Shown here piece after piece: positions 8,907-19,600 of a stretch of 60,033 nucleotides of DNA. Positions within the stretch are counted from its first letter, which is position 1. Every line of letters begins with the position of its first letter. The stretch lies in contig DKUN01000018.1 of assembly GCA_002490725.1 (NCBI GenBank), forward strand, positions 1 through 60,033, written 5' to 3'. The notes beneath the pieces were generated by a model, which saw nothing but the letters and a program-made list of their open reading frames with translations, was not told where the DNA came from and ran no database searches. This DNA is from Porphyromonadaceae bacterium UBA7203 (GTDB taxonomy: Bacteria > Bacteroidota > Bacteroidia > Bacteroidales > Muribaculaceae). Both the position numbers and the translations under genes were made by a program.

Positions 8907-11876
8907 TTATTTCGGCGATACGTCGATATGGTAGCGGAGGCGCAGCAGGAAGTAGCGCGGCAGCGAATTGCTCCAGGCTTCGGTGTGGCCGAGCGCGTCA
9001 ACGCCATAGGTAATCTTCTTGACTTGTCCGAGCAGGTCATAGCCGTCGACCATGAAAGTCAGGTTTTTCTTTTTCCAATGCCATGAGGCTGTAATGTTCC
9101 AGATGGCCTCGTTCGTGTTGAGCGCCTGGTTGGAGTAGCCGCGGCGGGTGTAATATGTAAAGTCGGTTTGTATCTTGAAGTCCAGCGGCAGCGCCATGGA
9201 AGCGGATGCGCCATAAGCCATGTTCGTTGCGTTATAGCTCGGAAAGTCAGCTGAAGTTCCGTCATATCGGTTGAAGACACCGTTCCATTTCAGTGAAAAC
9301 GATTTGCGGGAACCGCTGTATGTAACCGAAACGGTCGGTGATAGATTTTTATAGTAAACATATGAGCACGCGGCGGTTTCTACGGCGTCCATCGACGTTG
9401 TGCGCCTATAGCCGGCGTTGAGCATTACGTTGTATCTGACGTTATGGTTTGTGCGGCTGTTGTAATATATTGAGTGTGAGTGATTGAGAGAGGCCGAAAA
9501 GCTGTGGTTGCCGTCGACGTTGTAGACCGACGTTGTGCGCACACCCGTTTTCGGGTCATAAATCGACCCTGAAACAATGGCGTCGGAAGTAAAAGATTCA
9601 TTAAAGGAAAATTCGAATGTAGTGAAAGGAGCTTTTCTCTTGAGGATGGTGATTCGTTGGCTTGCCTTGTGCGTATAGCTGTTGCGCAGCGATGGGTTGC
9701 CTTTGTAGACGTTGAGCGGGTCAGAGGTGTTGTATTTGTCAATGAGGTTATTCATTGTCAGCAGTTGTGGCGACGAATTCCATGTTAAACCTACGTAGAT
9801 GTCTTTGCTGCCGTCTTTGGTGATGGCTGAATATCTTGTTATTGCCAGCACCGACGGAAGCCGGTCGCGGCGCACCGCGATTGTGTCGTAGTCAACGAGC
9901 CTGTAGTCGAGTGTCCGCTGATGAAAGGCTATGGCCGGATAAATCTCGACTGAAAACATACCGGTGGCGTTTTCTTCCGCCAGATTCTTCCGGCCGAACT
10001 GGAGTTCGCAAACGCCACTGATGTGATGACTTTGGTTGTGTTTTTTAGTCCAATAACTGTTGTCGGGGTCGATTACGGATGCAAGCACGTTTTCGGGCGG
10101 AAGCTGTCCGAATTTCAGACTCTCGAACGAAATGTTGTCAAGATTTTCGAGTTGATACCTTTCGTAGGGCGAATTGCCGCGCGCCGTGCTGTAGAGGTAT
10201 TGCAGGCTGAATTCGTGGGCTCCGTCGACTTCAATTCTATAGGCCGTCGAAGCCGAGGCATTCCAGTTGGCGGACGGAAATTGGCGGTAATAGGCATAGC
10301 TGCGATATTCAGGCCGTTGGCTCAGACCGTAGTCAATGGTCGATTGCTCGAAACCTGAACTGTGTTCATCTGAATAGTTACCCGATGCAGAGATTTTAAT
10401 GTTATGAACCGCTCTGTCGGTTTCGGGAAGTTTGAACATAGCAAGTGTCGACAGGCCGCAGCCGAGCCCATTTGTCTTTGCCGTAGCTTCGTAGTTCCGG
10501 CGGTTTACGAGCAGGCGAAGCAGTTCTTCGTCACCTGCGTCGGTATAGATAGCATTGAGCATCTCGGCCGATATAGGTTTCAGGTCGGCGTCGAAAGTTG
10601 CCGATAAGCTGTTGCGGTCAGTTTGGCCGCGCCTATAGCTGAACGTAGGCGATGCTTGCAGATAAACCACGGGAAGTTGTATCGTGAAGGAGTGGTCGGT
10701 CAATATCTTTAGGGACTTGCTTGTGGCGTCGGTGTAGGCGGTTGCGGAGTTGATGCTCCCCGGAATCAGAATGTTGCGCCACGACCCGTTGCGTTTAATT
10801 ATATTATCGGAGTTAACCGCCACGCTGCCTGACATATGAATTTTGTCGCCTGCGGGATCGAACTGATATGACAATCCGCCCGACAGATATCGGCTTTCGT
10901 CTGTTCCGGCTTTGTCAGGGTCCCATTTTTCACCCTGGCGGGGGTTGTCGCCCGACGATAGATTGTTTGCGTTGACGAATGCCGCCAGTGCTAACGTTTT
11001 TGAGAATCCGAGTCCGAAAGCGCGTCCGAGGTAGCGGTTCGATGTGCCATATCCGGCATCGATATTTATCCACTTGCCAATGGCATATTCCTGCTTCAAC
11101 ACCACGTCCATAATCAGCGGTTTGTCAGTAACGTTTTTGAAGCCCGTGAACTTGTCGACAGAGCTTGTGTACTCATAGACTTTCAGCTTGCTGACGGTGT
11201 ATGCCCCGAGGTTTTCGAGCAGAGTGCGCGGATTGCCGTCAAAGAGTTTGCGTCCGTCGAGGTGAAGACTATGCACTTTGCGGCCCTTGCAGAATATCTG
11301 ACCGTGCTCGTTGATAGTCACGCCATCGAGCTGCCTTATGAGATCGTCGAGCATCGAACCGTCGGGCAGAGCAAATGCGTCAGCGTTGTAAACCAGCGTG
11401 TCGCCGTCGTAGTATAATCTGATTTTTGTAGCCGTTACGGTTACTTCATTGAGCATCTTGGGCATTTTCATCAGTTTGATTATGCCCAGGTCAAAAGTCG
11501 ATTTGTTTGTGTGGTTCAACGGTATTATTCGCGTCATATATCCGTCGGCATCCACTACGAGCTGATAATCCGTATCATTTTTGGGAATAGAAACATCATA
11601 GCGTCTTGTGTAGCGGAGACCGGTGTTGTTATATATGTCAGATATGACCGCTTTGGCCGCAACCACCGAGTCACCTACCGCAAAAGCCATGACATTGGCC
11701 TTTTGAAGTTTGATTCCGGTTATAGAATCTTCGACCTGCATGGTATAGGTCGTTTTATGCGGGTCGTTGACCATAATATCTACAATTTCAGCTTTTATTG
11801 TCAAAAGTCCCCCGAAACTCAAACAGGACAAAATAGCTAATATCCTTATAGCGAATAATTCATTTAAGTGCGGCAT
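8907..11876 (-). CDS. TonB-dependent-receptor-like outer-membrane beta-barrel protein
   Basis: This 989-residue protein has a hydrophobic N-terminal export signal, a carboxypeptidase-regulatory-like domain up to about residue 140, a plug-like region beginning near LNEVTVTATKIRLYYDGDTLVYNADAF, and a long C-terminal barrel of alternating aromatic strands ending in YFLLRLRYHIDVSPK. This is the Bacteroidetes outer-membrane beta-barrel family related to TonB receptors. The plug motif LDDLIRQLDGVTINEHGQI supports the receptor relation. No SusD-like lipoprotein is beside it, so nutrient uptake cannot be assigned. Base composition is lower in GC than the flanking efflux and secA genes, and a 45-bp piece (9104-9148) recurs upstream at 12188. 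These point to acquisition or past duplication. Confidence 0.85.
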   Translation of the reverse strand: MPHLNELFAIRILAILSCLSFGGLLTIKAEIVDIMVNDPHKTTYTMQVEDSITGIKLQKANVMAFAVGDSVVAAKAVISDIYNNTGLRYTRRYDVSIPKNDTDYQLVVDADGYMTRIIPLNHTNKSTFDLGIIKLMKMPKMLNEVTVTATKIRLYYDGDTLVYNADAFALPDGSMLDDLIRQLDGVTINEHGQIFCKGRKVHSLHLDGRKLFDGNPRTLLENLGAYTVSKLKVYEYTSSVDKFTGFKNVTDKPLIMDVVLKQEYAIGKWINIDAGYGTSNRYLGRAFGLGFSKTLALAAFVNANNLSSGDNPRQGEKWDPDKAGTDESRYLSGGLSYQFDPAGDKIHMSGSVAVNSDNIIKRNGSWRNILIPGSINSATAYTDATSKSLKILTDHSFTIQLPVVYLQASPTFSYRRGQTDRNSLSATFDADLKPISAEMLNAIYTDAGDEELLRLLVNRRNYEATAKTNGLGCGLSTLAMFKLPETDRAVHNIKISASGNYSDEHSSGFEQSTIDYGLSQRPEYRSYAYYRQFPSANWNASASTAYRIEVDGAHEFSLQYLYSTARGNSPYERYQLENLDNISFESLKFGQLPPENVLASVIDPDNSYWTKKHNQSHHISGVCELQFGRKNLAEENATGMFSVEIYPAIAFHQRTLDYRLVDYDTIAVRRDRLPSVLAITRYSAITKDGSKDIYVGLTWNSSPQLLTMNNLIDKYNTSDPLNVYKGNPSLRNSYTHKASQRITILKRKAPFTTFEFSFNESFTSDAIVSGSIYDPKTGVRTTSVYNVDGNHSFSASLNHSHSIYYNSRTNHNVRYNVMLNAGYRRTTSMDAVETAACSYVYYKNLSPTVSVTYSGSRKSFSLKWNGVFNRYDGTSADFPSYNATNMAYGASASMALPLDFKIQTDFTYYTRRGYSNQALNTNEAIWNITASWHWKKKNLTFMVDGYDLLGQVKKITYGVDALGHTEAWSNSLPRYFLLRLRYHIDVSPK
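9104..9148. repeat. 45-bp direct repeat, copy 1 (inside the beta-barrel gene)
   Basis: These 45 bases are identical, in the same orientation, to 12188-12232, about 3.1 kb away. In this copy they encode a strand of the C-terminal barrel (around RRGYSNQALNTNEA). Confidence 0.95.
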
Positions 11877-12131
11877 AATCTATGAAATGTAGGCTTAGTT
11901 GATGAATTGGAGAGATGATGATTTACAAAGATAAAGGTTTATTTACAAAACGAAATAAATCATAGCCCAAAAAAACAATGCAATTAAATATATTTAACAT
12001 AGAGTTTCTATAGAGGAATACTATAGTACCATGTCAAAGTGGCTCTGGTTCAGGAGCCGATTCAGGTTCAAGTTCAGGTTTTTTTATAACGAAATGCTGC
12101 GTATGAACCTATAGACTAAAATCTGATACAA

Positions 12132-12165
12132 AGTTCTGCCGTAATATATTATTTACGGCAGAACT
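12132..12165 (-). terminator. perfect 13-bp hairpin downstream of tamB
   Basis: Arms AGTTCTGCCGTAA (12132-12144) and TTACGGCAGAACT (12153-12165) are perfect complements around an 8-base AT loop. It lies about 90 bases past the tamB stop and could end that operon. There is no clear U-run. Confidence 0.5.
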
Positions 12166-12187
12166 GACTATATTGATTGGTTTCAGC

Positions 12188-12232
12188 TGGCCTCGTTCGT
12201 GTTGAGCGCCTGGTTGGAGTAGCCGCGGCGGG
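12188..12232. repeat. 45-bp direct repeat, copy 2 (intergenic)
   Basis: This is an exact copy of 9104-9148, ending about 20 bases from the tamB stop codon. The flanks are unrelated to those of copy 1. It is either a remnant of a former paralogue's 3' end, a recombination footprint or an assembly artefact. Confidence 0.95.
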
Positions 12233-12252
12233 GCGGGGGAAAAGGCCGGCGG

Positions 12253-15200
12253 TTATTTTTGGGACGGGCGGCGGAACAGGCGGTCGAAGTCGTGTTTGAA
12301 CACGAGGCCGAGTCCCTGGGTGGTGAGGGCGGTTTTGACGTATAGGTTGCGGTCGTTGAAGTGGTTGTAGGCCTTGAGTCGCCAGTTACCCTGACGGTTG
12401 AGCAGATATTCGACGTCGAAGTCGCCGATGAACTGGTTGTTGTTTAGGGCCTTGTCGCGATAACCGAGGTTTCCGTTGAGCAGCAGCCTGTTGTTGAGCA
12501 GGGTCGATGAGAGGGCCACGTCGAACTCAACGTCAGAGAAGTCGCCGCTTTCGGTGCGCACCGACGGGGCTACGGATATCTTGTCGGATAGCTGGCCCAG
12601 GAGGTTGCTGAGCTGGGAGGATATGGTGCCGGAGGCTACTGACATGAGGTCGTTGCCCTTGGTCGCATTCATGTAGTCAGGGGTGTAGAACCGGTTGAGC
12701 GCGAGCAGGTAAATTATCTGTCGGTTCATCATTTCGTCGGTCGAGACAATCGATTTGACCTTGCGCTTGACGTCGGAGGTGAGGGTGGGGAAGTCGAGGT
12801 CGAATGAAATGATGGGCTCCTGAAGCGAGCCGTTGACGTTTAGCACGGCGTAGACGGGCACGTTGGTGCGCTGCACTTCTTTGTCGTTGAGAAACGATTC
12901 GTCGAGGTCGCTGAGGTTTGCATTGACCTGGTAGACGGCCGAGATGTCAAGCTGGGCGTCCATAGGGTCGCCGTGGAACGAGACTTCCGAGCCGTTACTG
13001 ATGGTGAAGTTTTTCAGAATGATATCCTGGAGCGAGAAGTTATAGTCGCCTTTGTCTATGCGGTAGTCGCCGTAGAGGCGCATTTCGTCGTTGGTCGATC
13101 CGTAAACCACTCCGATGTGGCCGGCGCCGTTGCCCGTGATGCGGTCGCCGGCGTTGGGGTCCATGATCAGGTTCATGCGGGCATCTGGCGTGACGTCGAC
13201 CTGCAGGTCGAATTCGTAGTTGGAGGCGTCGGCGAGTTCGGCCGCCTTGGCCACGCGTTCGCGCATGATGCGGTCAAGCTCGGGCGAGCCGGGGCGGGCC
13301 TCGATGGTGTCGGTAATCTGGCGTGAGGTTACGTCGCGGAAGGTTAGGAAGGTGTATTCGGCGGCGCTGGCAGCGTCGGTCAGCACAAATGTGAATTCCG
13401 AACCGGGCGCGGTCGAGGCGTCTGCGCTGATCGACACCTTGCCGGGGATTCCTTTGATTCCGACCGTGCCGTTGGCGCGTATGGTTCCGTACCAGCGGTC
13501 GTTTTCGTCGGTAGGACGGGTATCGAGCACGAGAATGCGGTCGAGCTCGCTTACCCGGAAGTCGAAGCGTGCGTTCTGAAACAGGTCGTGGGTGAGCGAC
13601 CCGTTCAGTTTGCCGGTGCGGCCGGTGTGGTCGCGCACGGTGATTCCGTTGAGGTCGATGATTCCGGGGCGAATGTGTATGGAGTCGGTGGCGTAGTAGG
13701 TCACGTTGGTGAATCCGACCGTCAGGGCAAAGTCTTCGGCCATGAAGTCGCCGGTCATGTCGACGAGCTTGAAGTTGCCGTAGAGATGGCAATGACCCGA
13801 GGCAGTGCCGCCGACTCCTGAAGCCCACGATGACATGAATGTGCGCAGGAATCCCACCGGGGTGTGGTGAGCTTTGAAGTGGAAGTCGAGTTCGGAACTG
13901 AGCGGGTAAATCACGCCGTCAACGCGGGTGAGGCCGTCGGTGGCGCTGTTGGTTACGTCGGCGCTGATTTCAATGCCGCGGGTTTCGTTGTTCCAGCGCG
14001 AGCGTACCCGGGCGTCGCCCATGACGCAGTGGCCGTAGCTGAAGTTCTTGGCATAGAGATCGTTGGTCTGCAGTATCGGTTCGGGACTGAGCAGGGCCGA
14101 AGCGGTGACGGTTCCTGACGCATCGCCACCGAACTGCACGGTTTCGGCCATTTGCAACGTCTGGAAAATATAGTCGAGGTTTATGTTGTCGAGTTTGATG
14201 GTCAGGCGGTCGTCGGGAAATTGCGACACTGAGCCGCGGATTGTGAGTTCCTGGCCCGGGCGCTGGATGCTGAGGCCGTTGACAATAGCCGACTTGCCGC
14301 GCACTCCGATAAAGGCCGGCTCGACAGACCAGTCTACGTTGCCGAGCGTGAGCGAGCCGGGCAGAATGTTGATGTCGGCGCCTTCGCGTAGAGGCTTGAC
14401 GGCTATGTCGAAACGGCCGCCATAGTGTTTCAGCTCTTTGTTGTTTGAGAATGAAAATGCGATGTTGCCGCGGCCGTCGGCCAGGCCCGCGTCGAGGTCA
14501 AGGGTCATGTCGCCGAATTTACTCGGCATAACAGTGTGGGCCTTCAGGGCGGCTTTGCTGCCGAGCGTGGCCGACAGCGATGTGTGTGCGATCAGCGACG
14601 AGCCCTTTTGCAGATAGGGGGCGGAAAGGGTCATGTCGGCATAGCCGTCGGTTTGGCTTACCCTTGCGGCGATAGAGGCCGGATATAGCATTCTGAACGG
14701 GAGGTTGATGAAATCGAGCAGCGGGGCGTTGTCGTGGATGGTGGCTGTGAGGGTGAAGTCATTGGCCCGCAGGGTTGTGTCGGCGGGCTGGGGGGTGAAA
14801 TATTGAGGCAGGGCGTCGGCAAGCATGTTGGCCAGCGCGGGCCCGAGAGCGGGCAGGCTGATGCTGCCTACGGCCGAGGCATCGATGAAGTCGGAGCTGA
14901 GCGTCACGGAGTTGACCTCTGAAACCAGGTCGGCCGACAGTCGGATGGGATGTTCCACGAGCCCATTGCCCGTGGCATCGACAAAGCGCATGCCTGTAAT
15001 GTTGACTTCGCCTTTCTGCATGTAGGGCTCCGGGCCGGCTGAACGGGCGGTTATATGGGCCGAGAGGGTGTGGCCGTCATATTTTTGCAGAATTCCGAAC
15101 GCGGCAGGCGACAGGGCGTCGATGTCGGCATTGACGGCGGCTTCGATTGCGCCCGGGGTCAGGTCGAGGAGGAGGCCGGCTGTGGCCGTGGCGAGTGAAT

Positions 15201-16632
15201 CGTCGACCGACACGAGGGCACCGTAGCGCTTGCCGTCGTAGTTGGCTGAGGCGGCGATTTCCTTGAAGTCGTGGCCGTTCCAGCCTAATGAGCCTGCATA
15301 GATGGAGGCCGTGCCTTCAGCCGGGCTGAGGTCAAACATGGCCGAGATATCGGCCCGGCCGAGTTTCTTGCCGGGAATGAGTGTGGCAAGGTCAAGGTCG
15401 GAGGTTTCGACCGAGCCGTGGAGGCGGTGCCGGTTAAGCGCGGCGTCGATGTCGGCTGTTCCGACGTCGGTGGCAAGTAGTCCTTTGAGCGCGGCGCCGG
15501 CGGGCTTTTTCCATGAGCCTGAGCCGGTAAACGAAATGTTGCCCATGGAGTTCAGAATCTGTCGCACACCAGGCTTCAGCGGGGTGAAAAGGCCGATTGT
15601 CTCGGCCATGAAGTCGCCGCTTACGCCAAGGTCAAGAGCGTGCACGTCGGCTTCGGAGTTAGTGGCGTCGGCGCGTGCCGCCAGGTTGAGCGTGTGGTCG
15701 GGTACGCTGATGTTGAGCGAGGCAATGGAGATTGAGTCGCGCAGCAGGGTTACGCTGGCATCGGCCATGATTGGCGCCGGGAGCGACGCGAGCGGCGCGT
15801 AAAGCGGCGCAAGGTCGCCGGGGTAGATTGCCGAGCCGCGCAGCAGGCTTATCGTGCCGATGCGGCGTGAGCGCAGGTCGAGGGCCATGTCGGCGAAGTG
15901 CAGGCCCGTCATGTCGAGGTTGATGCCGAGGTCACCTACGGTCAGAATCGAGTCGGCGAGCGTTACATTGGCTGACAGGCGCTTGACCCGGAGTCCGGAA
16001 TGTTCGCGCAGGCTCAGCCGCTTGAGGCTTATGCGGATGTCGTTGTTGGAAATGCGCGGAGCCGTAAGGTCAGCGTTGAGGTCGCTCAGGCTTATGTGCA
16101 TCGGGTCGAATTGGCCTTCGGGCTTTGTCTTGGCCGAAATGACGTCATAGGAAGCCCGTCCGCCTCGAATCACTACGGTGTGGACTGCCAGCGAGAATTT
16201 CGACGGCTGCTTTGAGCCGTTGCCCTTCAGGCGGGCCAGCACCGGGGCCGCGTTGAGCGGCGCCGAAACGGAGTCGCGGTTCAGGCAGATGCGCGGCCCC
16301 ATGAGTTCGACGTCGGTAATGACTATGCGCCCACGCATCAGCAGGTTGCGCCCGCTGATGCCGGCGTTGACGGCATCGGAGGTCAGCAGCGTGTCGCCCC
16401 GGTAGGTCACGGCGATGTTTTCGAGCTCGATGCGTGTGAACGGGAGAATGCGCAGGCGTTCAATGGTGACGTCGGCACCGAGCAGAGTCGACAACTCCGT
16501 GACGGCCGTGGTGCGTATTTTTTCGTGAACCGGGCCGAGCCAGAGCAGAAGGTATAAAAATATCGGTATCCCCGCTGCGAGCGACAGCAGGGATACGATT
16601 ATGGAGCGTAGTATGCGGTAGAGGCGCTTCAC
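12253..16632 (-). CDS. tamB: TamB-like translocation and assembly module protein
   Basis: This 1459-residue protein has one N-terminal transmembrane helix (about residues 8-32, IIVSLLSLAAGIPIFLYLLLW) and then a very long beta-rich periplasmic region. It ends in the conserved TamB (DUF490) domain, about residues 1120-1459, with the motifs NANLSDLDE, VPVYAVLNVNGSLQEPIISFDLDFP and GLVFKHDFDRLF. TamB-family proteins form hydrophobic-groove bridges between the inner and outer membranes and are linked to outer-membrane protein assembly and phospholipid transport. The start overlaps the secA stop by four bases (ATGA), so the two are coupled. No TamA/BamA partner is in the window. Length is within the Bacteroidetes range. 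Confidence 0.88.
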   Translation of the reverse strand: MKRLYRILRSIIVSLLSLAAGIPIFLYLLLWLGPVHEKIRTTAVTELSTLLGADVTIERLRILPFTRIELENIAVTYRGDTLLTSDAVNAGISGRNLLMRGRIVITDVELMGPRICLNRDSVSAPLNAAPVLARLKGNGSKQPSKFSLAVHTVVIRGGRASYDVISAKTKPEGQFDPMHISLSDLNADLTAPRISNNDIRISLKRLSLREHSGLRVKRLSANVTLADSILTVGDLGINLDMTGLHFADMALDLRSRRIGTISLLRGSAIYPGDLAPLYAPLASLPAPIMADASVTLLRDSISIASLNISVPDHTLNLAARADATNSEADVHALDLGVSGDFMAETIGLFTPLKPGVRQILNSMGNISFTGSGSWKKPAGAALKGLLATDVGTADIDAALNRHRLHGSVETSDLDLATLIPGKKLGRADISAMFDLSPAEGTASIYAGSLGWNGHDFKEIAASANYDGKRYGALVSVDDSLATATAGLLLDLTPGAIEAAVNADIDALSPAAFGILQKYDGHTLSAHITARSAGPEPYMQKGEVNITGMRFVDATGNGLVEHPIRLSADLVSEVNSVTLSSDFIDASAVGSISLPALGPALANMLADALPQYFTPQPADTTLRANDFTLTATIHDNAPLLDFINLPFRMLYPASIAARVSQTDGYADMTLSAPYLQKGSSLIAHTSLSATLGSKAALKAHTVMPSKFGDMTLDLDAGLADGRGNIAFSFSNNKELKHYGGRFDIAVKPLREGADINILPGSLTLGNVDWSVEPAFIGVRGKSAIVNGLSIQRPGQELTIRGSVSQFPDDRLTIKLDNINLDYIFQTLQMAETVQFGGDASGTVTASALLSPEPILQTNDLYAKNFSYGHCVMGDARVRSRWNNETRGIEISADVTNSATDGLTRVDGVIYPLSSELDFHFKAHHTPVGFLRTFMSSWASGVGGTASGHCHLYGNFKLVDMTGDFMAEDFALTVGFTNVTYYATDSIHIRPGIIDLNGITVRDHTGRTGKLNGSLTHDLFQNARFDFRVSELDRILVLDTRPTDENDRWYGTIRANGTVGIKGIPGKVSISADASTAPGSEFTFVLTDAASAAEYTFLTFRDVTSRQITDTIEARPGSPELDRIMRERVAKAAELADASNYEFDLQVDVTPDARMNLIMDPNAGDRITGNGAGHIGVVYGSTNDEMRLYGDYRIDKGDYNFSLQDIILKNFTISNGSEVSFHGDPMDAQLDISAVYQVNANLSDLDESFLNDKEVQRTNVPVYAVLNVNGSLQEPIISFDLDFPTLTSDVKRKVKSIVSTDEMMNRQIIYLLALNRFYTPDYMNATKGNDLMSVASGTISSQLSNLLGQLSDKISVAPSVRTESGDFSDVEFDVALSSTLLNNRLLLNGNLGYRDKALNNNQFIGDFDVEYLLNRQGNWRLKAYNHFNDRNLYVKTALTTQGLGLVFKHDFDRLFRRPSQK

Positions 16633-19600
16633 AGCCCCTTGCCGTGGCAGGCTTTGTATTTTTTGCCACTGCCGCAGGGGCAGGGGTCGTTACGTCCGAT
16701 GCGCGGAGCAGCCTTGACGGGCGTAGGGGCCTGGCGCTGTCCCTGGGGGGCCGATGCGGCAGCCTTCTGGGCTGCGGCCTCGGGTGATGCGTCGGCTTTC
16801 GAGGCGTTATAGCGCGAGTAGTCGGTTTTCTGAGCTGCCGCGCGCTCCACTTCGGGCTGGCGGGGTTCCTGGGCGGCGGGCTCGGCTGCAGGCTGCGATG
16901 GTGGAGCCTGGCGCACGTAAATCTGGCCGCGCATGAGCGCTGCGGTAGCCTTGTCGTTGAGCGACTTGAGCATGGATTCGAAAAGGTGGAACGATTCGAC
17001 CTTGTAGATTACCAGCGGGTCTTTCTGTTCATAGGTGGCGTTCTGAACGCTGTGGCGCAGTTCGTCGAGTTCGCGGAGGTGTTCCTTCCAGAGCTCGTCG
17101 ATGCAGGCAAGCATAATCATTTTGTGCCACTCGTTGACAATGTTCGCGCAGTCGGCGTTATAGCTCTCTTCAACGTTGACAATCAGGCGGAACAGGCGCT
17201 TGCCGTCGGTGATGGGCACCTGAATCATGCTCTTGTAGTTCTGATTCTCGAAGAGGTCTTTGATAACGGGGCGGGCCACTTCGACAATGCGCTCGCTCTT
17301 GCGGTCGAGGGTTGCTATGGCGGCGTTGTAGAGGGCCTGGATGGAGTCTTCTTTGCTGAGGTTGCGATATTCGTCGGCCGTGAAGGGCGCGTCGATGGTC
17401 ATCAGCTGCATCAGTTCCATGTTGAGGTCGTCGTAGTCGCCGGCCTGCGAGGGATTGTGGGTCTCGACCAGATTTTCAACTACGTCGTAGAGCATGTTGG
17501 ATATGTCGATGCCGATGCGTTCGCCTTTGAGCGCGTGCTGGCGGCGCGAGTAAATATAGGTGCGCTGCTTGTTCATGACGTCGTCATATTCGAGCAGACG
17601 CTTGCGGATGCCGTAGTTGTTTTCCTCGACACGCTTCTGGGCCTTTTCGATCGACTTGTTGACGATGGGGCTCTCGAGCATTTCGTCTTCCTGGAATCCG
17701 AGCCGGTCAAGGGTTTTCATTACGCTGTCGCTGGCGAACATGCGCATGAGGTTGTCTTCGAAGCTGACAAAGAATACCGAGGTGCCGGGGTCGCCCTGAC
17801 GGCCTGCACGGCCGCGGAGCTGGCGGTCGACGCGTCGGCTTTCGTGGCGCTCGGTGCCGATGATGGCGAGGCCGCCGGCGTTTTTGACTTCGTCGGGGAG
17901 TTTGATGTCGGTGCCTCGGCCGGCCATGTTGGTGGCTATGGTCACGGTGCCTTTGCGTCCGGCCTGGGCCACGATGTCGGCCTCCTTCTGGTGGAGCTTG
18001 GCGTTGAGGACGTTGTGGGGAATGTGGCGCAGCGAGAGCTGGCGGCTGAGGTTTTCGGAGATTTCAACCGATGTGGTGCCGACCAGAACGGGGCGTCCGG
18101 CGGCCACGAGTTCTTCGATTTCCTTGATGACGGCTGCATATTTCGCTTTTTTGGTGCGATATACGCGGTCGTTCATGTCAAGGCGCGCTATGGGGCGGTT
18201 GGTGGGTATGCTGACCACGTCGAGCTTGTAGATATCCCAGAACTCGCCTGCTTCTGTTTCGGCCGTACCGGTCATGCCGGCCAGCTTGTGATACATTCTG
18301 AAGTAGTTCTGCAGCGTAATGGTGGCGAAAGTCTGGGTTGCGGCTTCGACTTTCACACCCTCTTTGGCCTCGAGTGCCTGGTGAAGTCCGTCGGAGTAGC
18401 GGCGGCCCTCCATGATGCGGCCGGTCTGCTCGTCGACAATTTTGATTTTGTTGTCGTCAATAACGTATTCCTCATCTTTGTTGAAGAGGGTGTAGGCTTT
18501 GAGCAGCTGGTTGACCGTGTGGACGCGCTCGGCCTTGACGGCATAGTCCTGAAGAATGCGGTCTTTTTCTTCGGCGCGCTTTGCAAGGTCGGCAATCGAC
18601 TCAAGGGCGCTGAGCTGCGACGCGATGTCGGGGAGAATGAAGAACGAGGGGTCGGAGATGTTGCCGGTCAGCACGTCATAGCCCTTGTCAGTGAGGTCGA
18701 CCTGGCGGTTCTTTTCGTCGACTTTATAGTAGAGGGGTTCTACGGCCTTGGGCATTTCGCGGCCGTTGTCCTGAATGTAGTAGCCCTCGGTTTTGAGCAG
18801 CAGCGACTTCATGCCGTCCTGGCTCAGGAATTTGATCAGGGGCTGATATTTCGGGCCGGCGAGATATGCGCGGTAGAGGGCCAGGGCGCCTTCGCGACGG
18901 GTTTCGGCATCGTCGGACGGAATTTTTTCGCGAGCCTCGCTCATCAGACGGATCTGGAGCTTGCGCTGTGCGTCGACCACGTTCTGGACGTTGTGTTTGT
19001 ATTCGTTGAAGTACTGGTCGTCGCCCTTGGGCACGGGACCGGATATAATCAGAGGCGTGCGGGCGTCGTCAATAAGCACCGAGTCGACCTCGTCGACAAT
19101 GGCATAGTAGTGTTTGCGCTGCACCATGTCGTCAGGGCTCATTGCCATGTTGTCGCGCAGGTAGTCGAAGCCGAATTCGTTGTTGGTGCCGAAGGTGATG
19201 TCGCAGTTATATGCGGCGCGGCGCTCGTTGGTGTTGGGCTGGTGCTTGTCGATGCAGTCGACAGTCGAGCCGTGGAACATGTAGAGCGGGCCCATCCATT
19301 CGCTGTCGCGCTTGGAGAGGTAGTCGTTGACGGTAACTACGTGGACGCCGCGTCCGCTGAGCGAGCGGAGGAACACGGGGAGTGTGGCCACGAGGGTTTT
19401 GCCCTCACCGGTAGCCATTTCGGCGATTTTGCCCTGGTGGAGCACTATGCCGCCAATCAGCTGCACGTCATAGTGGACCATATCCCACTTGATTTCATTG
19501 CCGCCAGCGAGCCAGTGGTTCTTGTAGACTGCATGGCCGTCGTCGGTGATGCTGACAAAGTCGCGTCCTTGAGCGGCCAGGTCGCGGTCGAGCTCGGTGG

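Larger units (their letters stand above)
11877..12252. other. AT-rich intergenic region of 376 bases
   Basis: The first 60 bases hold the likely promoter of the beta-barrel gene: TATCTTTG on the minus strand at 11933-11926, with no good -33 partner. The middle holds a short minus-strand frame ending at 12050 that reads as Pro-Glu repeats (KKPELEPESAPEPEPL). The end holds a 13-bp hairpin and a 45-bp copy of the neighbouring gene. No complete gene is visible. Confidence 0.6.
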
